In this document: piece by piece, positions 28,753-36,965 of the stretch
Layout of the letters: each line of letters starts with the position of its first letter
How positions within the stretch are numbered: position 1 is the stretch's first letter
Source of the DNA: JAMZMI01 sp039970095
GTDB lineage: Bacteria > Bacteroidota > Bacteroidia > Cytophagales > Cyclobacteriaceae
DNA length: 64,000 nucleotides
NCBI GenBank assembly: GCA_039970095.1
Contig: JBDVMP010000093.1
Location: forward strand, 1 to 64,000
Reading direction: 5' to 3'
Notes under the pieces: model-generated
What the model was told of the DNA's origin: nothing
The model's database searches: none
The model's input: only the letters and a program-made list of their open reading frames with translations
Position numbers and translations under genes: made by a program

Positions 28753-28777
28753 CCGGGTTGCATTGAAAGCAACCCGG
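28753..28777 (-). terminator. Intrinsic terminator/attenuator upstream of GH16
   Basis: A perfect 9-bp, GC-rich stem, CCGGGTTGC (28753-28761) with GCAACCCGG (28769-28777), has a 7-nt loop and is followed on the minus strand by TTTTCTT. It sits in the 86-nt gap between the surface lipoprotein gene and GH16, so either transcripts of the first gene mostly end here or GH16-susCD has reduced read-through. Confidence 0.82.
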
Positions 28778-28806
28778 CTTCTAACAACTATCAAACTATG
28801 AGATGA

Positions 28807-30627
28807 TTAGTCTGTTACTAATTTCATTGTCCAAGATGCAGATCTATCTTGTCCGCTACTGATATCCACTGATACTTCCATAGAAGTTCCTGTGTAAGAA
28901 AGGATTTCGTAAGTGATTGAACCATCTTGTGGCTCTTTTGGCTCTGCACCATTGGCTCCCTTGTAGAAACCGATATAAGCTCCATTACCAGTAACTGTCA
29001 CTTTTGCAGGTGCCGTATCTGTGGCATCAGTAAATGTATGTGTGAAAGTTCCGCCAGTCCATGCTGCAAGGTTAGTTGGAACACTAGCTACAGCTACGCA
29101 TCCATTTGCTTCAATACCTTCCATATGGCCTTCAGTGAACATCTCATCCTTTACGTCAATCACAAAAGAACCATCAGCATTGAATTCGAAAGTGTCATCG
29201 AACAAACACGGTCCTGCATCAGCCCATGCCTGATCGTTTGTAAACCAGTCTCCAGCTCCCATTCCAGGGCCAACTCTCACAGCTCCTGGACCATCTATCA
29301 AGTGCCATACTTTACCTTGAAGGTCAGCTGCATTTACTGTAACAGCACAGTCAGAACAGCTGTTGAAGCAATATGGCCCTGCTGTCAAATCCGAAGATTC
29401 TACATTCAAATATCTGTTTGTGAAGCCATCCTTAGTGATAGTACATTCTACTCCTTCAGTAAATTCTTCCTGAGCAGCCCAGTTGTCTATTGTGAACTTG
29501 TACTCATGCTCTCCAACTTCTACTTCCTTGGTAAGCTCCCAGATACCATCAGCATCCGTGTCATCCATTGGCCATCCATCTCCAGTCCATCCGTTGAAAG
29601 AACCACTTACATACATCTGAGTAAATGATGCATCATAGTCATTCATATTTACTTTGAAAGTAACATTTACGTTTTCTACCGGAGCACATTCATCAACGAT
29701 CACAGGAGCAGTATCACCATAGCTCACAAGTGTAAACTGCCAATAGCCTCCAGCTTCGGCAAGATCAGTCTCAAGAACCAAAGTGTCCACATCAGCATCA
29801 ACCAGTTTAGCAACAGTGTAAGTAACAGAAGCTTCTGGTGTTTTCACGGCATCATTATCCGAACCCGCTTTTGTCAGTCCAATAAAACCACCTGTGATCA
29901 CCAATGAACTTGCACTTGGATCGTAGCTAAAACCATGCGTTCCGGAATCCCATCCAGATAAGTCTTCACCATTTGGCCCTGTAAAGTTAGCAGCAACAGT
30001 TGCATCAAAACATCCAACTAAATCATCAGCCCAAACACCACCTTCTCCCCAGAAGTCGCCATTGTTTTCAAATGTAAAAGTACCATCTGTGTTGAATGTC
30101 CAGGTGTCATCAAACATACATTCTCTAGCGCACAGATCCTCATTGAGTCCCAGAGCCCACCAGATTTGTGATCTGTCATCCGGACCTACTTCCATTGGAT
30201 ACTCACCGCCAGACACGTCTGCAAGCAGGTACCACGTTTTACCATTGTCACCCACCAATGTTCTCTGAGCGGCTAAAGGATCAGTCACTACAACAGATTC
30301 CGTTTTGGTAGAGGTTACTCCGCCTTCATTAGAAGCAGTAAGTGAAACTGTGTAAGTGCCACCTTCTGTGTAGGTATAAGTAGGACTCTCTTCTGTAGAA
30401 GTACCTGCGTCATCTCCAAAATCCCAGCTGTAAGAGGATGCATTTTGAGAAAAGTTCGTAAAGTTGATTGTTGACCAATCAGTTTCGTCAACCTCAAACT
30501 GAAAACTTGCTACAGGATCCTCTGTTTTCGGATCTGTATCATCCTCCGTACAACTGACCAAAACGCCCAGCGAAAACACTGCAAAAAACAGTGTAAGAAG
30601 TTTCAATGATTTTAGTTCATTTTTCAT
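28807..30627 (-). CDS. PKD-domain surface lipoprotein with duplicated domain, probable glycan-binding protein
   Basis: I start at the ATG at 30627 (606 residues). The signal peptide ends at Cys26 (LGVLVSC). A PKD domain follows at about 35-118 (SYSWDFGDDAG...YTVSLTASNEGG). Residues 125-300 and 435-606 are clearly related copies (GKTWYL/GKVWHL, VGP, FDDTWTFNTDGTF/FDDTFEFNADGSF, a single GC, ITGGFIGL/VTGNGAYIGF). Between them, at about 315-425, is an E-set/CBM48-like domain (MYVSGSFNGWTGDGWPMDD). It has no catalytic motif. As the first gene of the operon, ahead of GH16 and susCD, it probably is the SusE/SGBP-type surface glycan-binding protein. Confidence 0.8.
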   Translation of the reverse strand: MKNELKSLKLLTLFFAVFSLGVLVSCTEDDTDPKTEDPVASFQFEVDETDWSTINFTNFSQNASSYSWDFGDDAGTSTEESPTYTYTEGGTYTVSLTASNEGGVTSTKTESVVVTDPLAAQRTLVGDNGKTWYLLADVSGGEYPMEVGPDDRSQIWWALGLNEDLCARECMFDDTWTFNTDGTFTFENNGDFWGEGGVWADDLVGCFDATVAANFTGPNGEDLSGWDSGTHGFSYDPSASSLVITGGFIGLTKAGSDNDAVKTPEASVTYTVAKLVDADVDTLVLETDLAEAGGYWQFTLVSYGDTAPVIVDECAPVENVNVTFKVNMNDYDASFTQMYVSGSFNGWTGDGWPMDDTDADGIWELTKEVEVGEHEYKFTIDNWAAQEEFTEGVECTITKDGFTNRYLNVESSDLTAGPYCFNSCSDCAVTVNAADLQGKVWHLIDGPGAVRVGPGMGAGDWFTNDQAWADAGPCLFDDTFEFNADGSFVIDVKDEMFTEGHMEGIEANGCVAVASVPTNLAAWTGGTFTHTFTDATDTAPAKVTVTGNGAYIGFYKGANGAEPKEPQDGSITYEILSYTGTSMEVSVDISSGQDRSASWTMKLVTD

Positions 30628-30662
30628 AATCAAATAGTTTAGTAATAGTTTTTAATAGTCAT

Positions 30663-30747
30663 TTTGAATTATTCGCAAAAAGCAATCACTTACTTTGAAT
30701 AGATTTCAAATTTGACCTGTTTAACAGCCACGACCGAATATTTGACC
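30663..30747. promoter_or_regulatory. Divergent regulatory region of the glucan locus with phased TTTGA repeats
   Basis: The 243 nt between the operon and its regulator contain TTTGAAT at 30663-30669 and 30694-30700 (31 nt apart) and TTTGACC at 30711-30717 and 30741-30747 (30 nt apart). All four are on the same strand and each pair is about three helical turns apart. They are candidate operators of the LuxR-type regulator encoded to the right. A near-consensus -7 box TATATTTA for the regulator gene lies at 30835-30842. Confidence 0.4.
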
Positions 30748-30870
30748 TCAACAATACCACATCAATCAAGAAAAAAGACTACATCATTAATACATCAATA
30801 TGAGTTAAAATATATCTTCATATGCTTATTTAGGTATATTTATGAAATTATCGATTTCTACAATTCATTT

Positions 30871-33792
30871 ATGACGTTTTCACAAATGGCTCGTTTTAGA
30901 ACTGTATTATGTAATCTGATTGGTTTCTCTATTTCCCTGGGGATTTCCTCTGTGGCACATGCTCAGATGGTAGAAAATAAGTTTCCGACTGTGCCATTGA
31001 TCCACAATTTTAATTCCGAAGATTATAAAGCGGGGGTGCAAAACTGGGATATCACTCAGGATGGCAGAGGTGTGATCTATGTGGCCAACAATTATGGGCT
31101 ACTTGAGTTTGACGGGTCAGACTGGAACTTTATCACTACCCAAAGAGGTTCGAGGATACTGTCGATATTTATAGACCGTGACAACACCATATATGTAGGG
31201 GGGCAAAACCAGCTAGGCTATCTGACTCCTGACGCAAGCGGTAAAATCAACTTTCATTCGCTGGATCACCTCATACCTGATGAAGAAAAATACATTGAAG
31301 ATGTGTGGAAGGTCTTCAAGCACAATGATCTTATCGCATTCAATACGAGCAAGTACACATACCTATATGACGGTGAGAAAATAACCAGTGTTCCCTTCGA
31401 ATCTAGCGGAAGGAGTTTGTTTCAGGTTGGTTCAAAACTGATCGCGAACTCAGTAATCACAGGCTTTCACGCCTGGGACAACAACCAACTGCAACCGTTA
31501 AAAAATGGTCACCTGTTGAAAAATAAGAATTTAATTGAAGTGCTACCGTACTATAAAGGTGGCTATCTCCTATTTCTTTCGAACGGACAAATAAAAATCT
31601 ACAAAGACGGGAGCCTATCCAATTGGTCTAATGAAATGTCCGGCTTTTTCGCGCAATCATTAATTAATTCAGCCTATATCCTGTCTGATAACAATATTGC
31701 AGTAGGTACTCAAAATGCTGGTCTTGCGGTATTAAGCCCCCAAGGAAAGCTTCTGAGACACCTTTCTAAAAGAAAAGGACTCAATAGCAACACTGTTTAC
31801 AGCATATATCAGGATGAATCCAAAAACATCTGGCTTGGGTTGAGCAATGGAGTATCCCACATAGATTACGGATCGCCGTTCACTATCATTGATGAGCGTA
31901 TGGGTCTGCCTGGCACTGGATATACGGCCGCAATGCACGATGACCAGCTATATCTCGGCACAAACAATGGCCTGTTTTCAACCCGAAAGAATAGTTCAAA
32001 CCACCCAATCGACGATCAAAGCTTTCAACTCATACCCAACTCAGCAGGGCAGGTATATAATATTCAAAGCTTTTCGAACAAGTTACTAATGAGCCATCAT
32101 AGAGGGGCTTTTCAGGTAACTGGTGGTTCCGCAAAACAAATCCATGGTGACGTGGGGTTTTGGAAATTTGCGCCATTACAAGATAACATGGGGCTTCTGG
32201 GAGGCACTTATGAAGGTTTTGTGAAAATCGACAATGATTTAACAGGCGGCACTGTGATTGATGGATTTAATGAATCTAGTCGTGTTTTTCATTTCGAAAA
32301 TGACAGCACAGTTTGGATGACACATGGCTTTAAAGGCGTTTTTCGGATCGTTTTTGATAAAGGATTCACAAAAGTCATCAAAGAAGATTACTATGGTACA
32401 GAAAAAGGTTTTCCTAGCAACCTGCTAATCAACGTATTTAATATCAATGACAAACTGGTTTTTGCCGCGCAGACAGGAGTTTATGAATACGATCCGGATA
32501 CAGACAGATTTAACCCATATCCCAAGCTGGAAAACGCTTTTGGCAATATCGACTACATAAATACGCTATCTCCGGATAACCTTGGAAATATTTATTACAT
32601 CAAGAAAAACCGTTTCGGTGTACTAGAGAGAAATAATTTCGGTGATTTTGAGACACAGGAGAAAATATTCAACACGATTAACAAGTACCTCCTGACTGAT
32701 GACTCAGAAAATATCAATGTAATAGATCACGAAAACATATTGATAGGTGCGAAGGAAGGATTCATTCATTATGACCCTACCATTGTCAAAACACCCTCTC
32801 AAGACTTCAAAACACTAATTAGAAAAATTGAGGTCACAGGTGACTCAACATATACGCTGTACTCAGGTGGCATCATTGACAGTTTGGCTTCCTCTAAAGT
32901 TGGCGCAGATTTTAAATCTATTCGATTCAGATTTTCTGCACCATATTTCGAAGGTTTCTTAGACACGGAGTATCAGTATATGCTGCAAGGATTTGATGAC
33001 GACTGGTCAGAGTGGGGCAAAAGCAACATCAAAGAATACACAAACCTCAGCTACGGGACTTACACCTTCAAGACAAGAGCAAAGAGTTTGTATGGTGACA
33101 TCAGCGATACGGCGACTTATTCATTTGAAATCGCGCCTCCCTGGTATTTAACCAAAATTGCTTATTCTGCCTATTTCCTTTTGATCATCATATTGTTCAG
33201 CATGGCCATGTTGTGGCTAGACACAAAGCACAAAGGGGAAAAGAAAAGAATGGTCATCAATCAAAAGAGAGCCATTCATCAAAAAGACATCCAACTGGAA
33301 AATGTCGCCAAGGAATCCGAACAAAGGATAACGCAACTTAGAAACGAGAAACTAAGAGCTGCCGTAGATTTCAAAAACAAAGAACTGGCTTCCTCTACTA
33401 TGCATTTGCTCAATAAAAACGAGCTCATGCTGGATATCAAATCCAAGCTGGAACAACTAGCTAAAAATGCCAGCTCAAAGCCTGACGAAATCAAAAAAAT
33501 TGTCAAGAATATAGATCGAAACATCTCGGAGGACAAAGGTTGGGATCAGTTCACGAAGCACTTCGATCAGGTACATGGTGATTTTCTTAAAAAGCTAAAA
33601 ACCAAATACCCTGACCTCACACCTCAGGAAACCAAACTGGCAGCATATCTACGCATGAATCTCTCATCAAAGGACGTAGCTCAATTACTAAATATATCAG
33701 TGCGTGGGGTGGAAATCAGTCGATACAGGCTGAGAAAAAAACTGCAACTCGAGCGTGAGACTAACCTGGTCACGTTCCTGATGGACGTCTGA
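30871..33792 (+). CDS. Propeller/Y_Y_Y-domain LuxR-type regulator of the glucan locus
   Basis: I start at the ATG at 30871 (973 residues); an ATG at 30886 gives an equally good signal peptide (ending SSVAHAQ). A beta-propeller sensor of the two-component-regulator type spans about 40-690 (NSNTVYSIYQDESKNIWLGLSNGVSHID), then a Y_Y_Y domain (YQYMLQGFDDDWSEWG...YGTYTFKTRAK), one transmembrane helix (AYFLLIIILFSMAMLWL), a cytoplasmic coiled coil and a C-terminal LuxR-type helix-turn-helix (LTPQETKLAAYLRMNLSSKDVAQLLNI). There is no kinase or receiver domain, unlike hybrid HTCS regulators. It faces the glucan operon and probably senses an oligosaccharide in the periplasm and controls that operon directly from the membrane. 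Confidence 0.88.
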   Translation: MTFSQMARFRTVLCNLIGFSISLGISSVAHAQMVENKFPTVPLIHNFNSEDYKAGVQNWDITQDGRGVIYVANNYGLLEFDGSDWNFITTQRGSRILSIFIDRDNTIYVGGQNQLGYLTPDASGKINFHSLDHLIPDEEKYIEDVWKVFKHNDLIAFNTSKYTYLYDGEKITSVPFESSGRSLFQVGSKLIANSVITGFHAWDNNQLQPLKNGHLLKNKNLIEVLPYYKGGYLLFLSNGQIKIYKDGSLSNWSNEMSGFFAQSLINSAYILSDNNIAVGTQNAGLAVLSPQGKLLRHLSKRKGLNSNTVYSIYQDESKNIWLGLSNGVSHIDYGSPFTIIDERMGLPGTGYTAAMHDDQLYLGTNNGLFSTRKNSSNHPIDDQSFQLIPNSAGQVYNIQSFSNKLLMSHHRGAFQVTGGSAKQIHGDVGFWKFAPLQDNMGLLGGTYEGFVKIDNDLTGGTVIDGFNESSRVFHFENDSTVWMTHGFKGVFRIVFDKGFTKVIKEDYYGTEKGFPSNLLINVFNINDKLVFAAQTGVYEYDPDTDRFNPYPKLENAFGNIDYINTLSPDNLGNIYYIKKNRFGVLERNNFGDFETQEKIFNTINKYLLTDDSENINVIDHENILIGAKEGFIHYDPTIVKTPSQDFKTLIRKIEVTGDSTYTLYSGGIIDSLASSKVGADFKSIRFRFSAPYFEGFLDTEYQYMLQGFDDDWSEWGKSNIKEYTNLSYGTYTFKTRAKSLYGDISDTATYSFEIAPPWYLTKIAYSAYFLLIIILFSMAMLWLDTKHKGEKKRMVINQKRAIHQKDIQLENVAKESEQRITQLRNEKLRAAVDFKNKELASSTMHLLNKNELMLDIKSKLEQLAKNASSKPDEIKKIVKNIDRNISEDKGWDQFTKHFDQVHGDFLKKLKTKYPDLTPQETKLAAYLRMNLSSKDVAQLLNISVRGVEISRYRLRKKLQLERETNLVTFLMDV

Positions 33793-33871
33793 CAAGCCCA
33801 AAATTTCTTAGTCGAATCGCTATCGATAATTAACCCTGTATTATCTTCGTTGATAGGTCAAACATTGGTTT

Positions 33872-35155
33872 ATGAAACTCAAGTCCTCATTCGTTTTCGT
33901 CGTTTTCGTCGTTTTATCATCATCCGCGTTTTCACAAACATTGGTCAATGCTGTTGCGCTGGAAAATGGAGCCACCATACTTAAATCGCCGAGATCTCGA
34001 GTAGATATGACCGAACGTGTTGTTCTGGCCAAGTATTCGGCAGGAGCACTTTTGGATCAAAGCCCCAATGTCTGGAGTGCTGGCGGCACGGCATTTCCCA
34101 AAGAGTTTCTCATTGAGCTAGCTGAAGAATACAACATTCAGAAACTGGTTTTTGACAACCGGTGCGAATACTATCAGAAAATAGAGACTAAAGATGTGAG
34201 AGTAGAATTTTCAACAGAAAGTCGCGGATCAGGATTTACCTCAGTCGGAGAATTTGAACTGGCCAGAGACAGCCTGCACCAAATTGAAATCAAATCACAG
34301 AAAGCCAGGTGGATAAAACTAATAGTACTAAGCAACTATGGCAGTCAGTCACAGATACAGCTAGCAGAATTTCAGGCACTGGGCGTGCCGGGCAATAAAA
34401 TTGGCAAAACCGTAAACATCAATGGCTTGTGGCACACCAACTGGCAGGATATGACCATAGAGCAAAATGGCAACACTTTTACAGGCGAATATAGCTATAT
34501 ACAAGATCGCAAAAAATATAAAGGCAAGGTGCTCAATGGGAAAATCAACCGAAATGCAATCACATTTGTTTGGGATGAGAAGAGCTCCGTGGGTCGTGCC
34601 ACTCTATATCTAAACGAAGAAGGAAACCGCATTTCGGGACTATGGAGAAACGAATACCAGCCCAAAGACTTCAACCTATGGACGATGACCCGTGAGCGGC
34701 AAGAAGAAAACGCCATACAGTACTCCGAGGTGATTGAGGCTGAGAATGTCGAGGAAGAAACCCCCACAACCTCCCAGGCACCTAAAATTGGTGAAAAAGA
34801 AGTAGAGGAAATCTCCGAAGGCGAAACTGTAGTCATGGAAAACATCGTCTTTATGGTAGGTGAAATCACACCCCATCCAGACTCCTACGCTGAACTTAAT
34901 GTCATCCTGCAGTTCATGATGGAAAACCCTAAGGCTAAAGTGAAAATAGTGGGTCACACAGACAAGGTTGGCAACAGCCAAAAAAACATGCTTTTGTCAG
35001 AAGCTCGCGCCGAGGCTATCAAAGAATACCTTTTAGAGAAAGGCATTTCAAAAAGCAGGATTAAAACAGAGGGTCAGGGCGACAAACAACCAACCTGCCC
35101 ACCTCCATGCGATGAAAATCGCAGAGTGGAATTCATCTTACTCAAGAAAGGATAA
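33872..35155 (+). CDS. OmpA-family protein with N-terminal discoidin-like domain
   Basis: The 427-residue product has a signal peptide (VFVVLSSSAFSQ), a beta-rich region at about 25-175 that looks like an F5/8-type C (galactose-binding) fold (SRGSGFTSVGEFELARDS, IEIKSQKARWIKLIVLSNYG, SQIQLAEFQALG), a middle domain of about 90 residues (GLWHTNWQDMTIEQNGNTFTG), an acidic linker, and a C-terminal OmpA-like peptidoglycan-binding domain (VKIVGHTDKVGN, LLSEARAEAIKEYL, RRVEFILLKK). It probably anchors to peptidoglycan in the periplasm. The reason for the N-terminal binding domain is unknown. It ends just before a bidirectional terminator shared with the convergent sulfur gene. Confidence 0.8.
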   Translation: MKLKSSFVFVVFVVLSSSAFSQTLVNAVALENGATILKSPRSRVDMTERVVLAKYSAGALLDQSPNVWSAGGTAFPKEFLIELAEEYNIQKLVFDNRCEYYQKIETKDVRVEFSTESRGSGFTSVGEFELARDSLHQIEIKSQKARWIKLIVLSNYGSQSQIQLAEFQALGVPGNKIGKTVNINGLWHTNWQDMTIEQNGNTFTGEYSYIQDRKKYKGKVLNGKINRNAITFVWDEKSSVGRATLYLNEEGNRISGLWRNEYQPKDFNLWTMTRERQEENAIQYSEVIEAENVEEETPTTSQAPKIGEKEVEEISEGETVVMENIVFMVGEITPHPDSYAELNVILQFMMENPKAKVKIVGHTDKVGNSQKNMLLSEARAEAIKEYLLEKGISKSRIKTEGQGDKQPTCPPPCDENRRVEFILLKKG

Positions 35156-35160
35156 AAAAA

Positions 35161-35179
35161 GGGAGCCTGACCGGCTCCC
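35161..35179. terminator. Bidirectional terminator between convergent OmpA-like and dioxygenase genes
   Basis: GGGAGCC (35161-35167) pairs with GGCTCCC (35173-35179) around a 5-nt loop. On the minus strand the stem is followed by seven T residues, a strong intrinsic terminator for the dioxygenase gene. On the plus strand the tail is TCTTACATTT, weaker. Confidence 0.85.
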
Positions 35180-35209
35180 TCTTACATTTATCAACTATAC
35201 TCACTACAA

Positions 35210-36619
35210 TTATTTTTTTGTCGACGGACAGACATAATCTGTAGTAGGAAGATCTGTTTGCGCAATAGCTTTGAAACCTCCAGCTACGTCCACCAGATTA
35301 TGAAACCCTCTGGACTTCAATATTGACGCAGCTATCATCGACCTATATCCACCTGCACAATGCACGTGATAGGTAGTATCCTCATCAATATCACTCATAT
35401 TTTCACTTATATAATCCAACGGAAAAGTTTTGGCATCTTCAACGTGCTCCGCTTCATATTCGCCCGGTTTGCGCACATCGAGCACAATGGGACTTTCGCT
35501 GATATAGACTTTGGCAAATTCATCCGCAGAAATTGATTTGACGGTCTCCACATCCTTGCCTGCAGCTTTCCATGCTGCAACTCCTCCTTTCAGGTACCCC
35601 AATGTATTGTCATACCCTACTCTCGATAGACGGGTAACTACTTCCTCTTCTCTTCCTTCGTCGGCGATAAAAACAATGGACTGCTGCAGGTCCGGGATCA
35701 ATGCTCCTACCCAGGGTGCAAATCCACCATCAATACCGATGAAAATAGAGTTCGGAACATGCCCTTCTGAAAAGCTTTTCGCCGACCTGGTGTCCAAAAC
35801 AAGGGCACTCTCATGATTGGCCATAGCTTCAAACTCATCCACATCAAGGGCTACATTTCCCTTCTTCATAATTTCATCCAGCCCTTGTGTAACCGCTTTG
35901 TTCATCGCCACATTCTGAGCAAAGTACTGAGGCGGAGGCAAAAGACCATCTGTCACTTCTTTGACAAACTCCTCTTTGGTCATATCTGCACGCAGTGCAT
36001 AATTGGTTTTCTTTTGGTTACCCAAAAGATCCGTCGTTTCCTTGCTCATGTTTTTACCACAAGCCGATCCCGCACCATGCGCAGGATATACGATCACATC
36101 GTCAGGCAGTGTCATGATTTTGGTCCGAAGACTTTCAAACAGCATCCCCGCCAGGTCTTCTTGTGTGATATCTCCCTTTTGAGCCAAATCCGGACGCCCA
36201 ACATCTCCTATAAACAAAGTATCGCCACTGAATATTCCGTACTCTTTGCCTTCCTCATCAATGAGTAGGAAGGTTGAACTCTCCATGGTATGCCCGGGTG
36301 TGTGCAGCACTTTGATCTTAATCTTACCAAGGTTAAATATTTCCCCATCAGCTGCTTCATGGATTTTATATTCTGGCTTGGCTCCCGGACCATACACAAT
36401 GGTAGCGCCGCTCTTTTGCGCCAAATCTACATGACCAGACACAAAATCCGCATGGAAGTGTGTTTCAAAAATATATTTGATTTTCGCTCCCTCACGCTCT
36501 GCTTTTTCCAGGTATGGAGCCGATTCTCTCAACGGATCAATGATAGCCGCCTCTCCTTCACTTTCTATGTAATAAGCCCCTTGTGCGAGACAACCTGTAT
36601 ATATCTGTTCTACTTTCAT
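35210..36619 (-). CDS. Persulfide dioxygenase-like MBL-fold protein fused to two rhodanese domains
   Basis: The 469-residue cytoplasmic protein starts with a metallo-beta-lactamase domain of the ETHE1/persulfide dioxygenase type (metal ligands in H54-F-H56-A-D58 and H63; HTPGHTMESS; FSGDTLFIGDVGRPDL). Two rhodanese domains follow. In the first (about 260-360) the active-site loop reads ADEGREEE and lacks a catalytic Cys; the second (about 375-465) keeps it as Cys421 in CAGGYRS. Such enzymes oxidise glutathione or low-molecular-weight persulfides to sulfite and exchange sulfur with thiosulfate. Its promoter shares an operator with the SulP gene, which points to a sulfide or persulfide response. 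Confidence 0.9.
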   Translation of the reverse strand: MKVEQIYTGCLAQGAYYIESEGEAAIIDPLRESAPYLEKAEREGAKIKYIFETHFHADFVSGHVDLAQKSGATIVYGPGAKPEYKIHEAADGEIFNLGKIKIKVLHTPGHTMESSTFLLIDEEGKEYGIFSGDTLFIGDVGRPDLAQKGDITQEDLAGMLFESLRTKIMTLPDDVIVYPAHGAGSACGKNMSKETTDLLGNQKKTNYALRADMTKEEFVKEVTDGLLPPPQYFAQNVAMNKAVTQGLDEIMKKGNVALDVDEFEAMANHESALVLDTRSAKSFSEGHVPNSIFIGIDGGFAPWVGALIPDLQQSIVFIADEGREEEVVTRLSRVGYDNTLGYLKGGVAAWKAAGKDVETVKSISADEFAKVYISESPIVLDVRKPGEYEAEHVEDAKTFPLDYISENMSDIDEDTTYHVHCAGGYRSMIAASILKSRGFHNLVDVAGGFKAIAQTDLPTTDYVCPSTKK

Positions 36620-36650
36620 AAAAATCTTTTCTTGCGTTTATGCATTTATA

Positions 36651-36694
36651 CAAACATACGAAGATGACTCCCGCAGGATTGTAACATAAGTTAC
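36651..36694 (-). promoter_or_regulatory. Promoter of the dioxygenase gene with Crp/Fnr-type operator GTAAC-ATAA-GTTAC
   Basis: A perfect -7 box TATGTTTG lies on the minus strand at 36658-36651, 32 nt upstream of the start codon. A perfect 5-4-5 inverted repeat GTAAC-ATAA-GTTAC spans 36681-36694; its centre is 36.5 nt from the end of the -7 box, which places it near -41.5 for a start site 5-6 nt after the box. The same motif at the same distance is found upstream of the SulP gene. Confidence 0.7.
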
Positions 36695-36701
36695 CCTCTG
36701 G

Positions 36702-36965
36702 TTACACATCAAAATCGTCAGACTCCTTATATCCTTTTCGGATTTTATTTCTGAAAAGAAAATAATTCACAACACCAATACCCAACACTATTATACTTGC
36801 GGCAATAATCACATATCCAAGCCAGCTGATCTGCTCCAACGCCTTGACTTTTGTCAGTGCAACACCAGAAACAACAAGGTACAAAGAGGTTCTAATAAAA
36901 GACAACAGCGTCCTTTGATTTGCAAGTTTGGTTCTGTCAATGGCTAGATAATCTCTAAGTATCAT
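36702..36965 (-). CDS. DUF202-family small membrane protein
   Basis: The 87-residue protein has a soluble N-terminus with the DUF202 signature (DRTKLANQRTLLSFIRTSLYL) and two hydrophobic segments (LVVSGVALTKV; GYVIIAASIIVLGIGVVNYFLF). It overlaps the SulP stop codon by 4 nt (ATGA), so it is translationally coupled to the transporter. DUF202 proteins are small membrane proteins without a known activity that often accompany transporters. Confidence 0.88.
   Translation of the reverse strand: MILRDYLAIDRTKLANQRTLLSFIRTSLYLVVSGVALTKVKALEQISWLGYVIIAASIIVLGIGVVNYFLFRNKIRKGYKESDDFDV

Noticed and set aside
33889..33917. Short tandem repeat TCGTCGTTT in the OmpA-like gene
   Set aside because: It only reflects the Val/Phe-rich signal peptide; too short and in frame to suggest phase variation.
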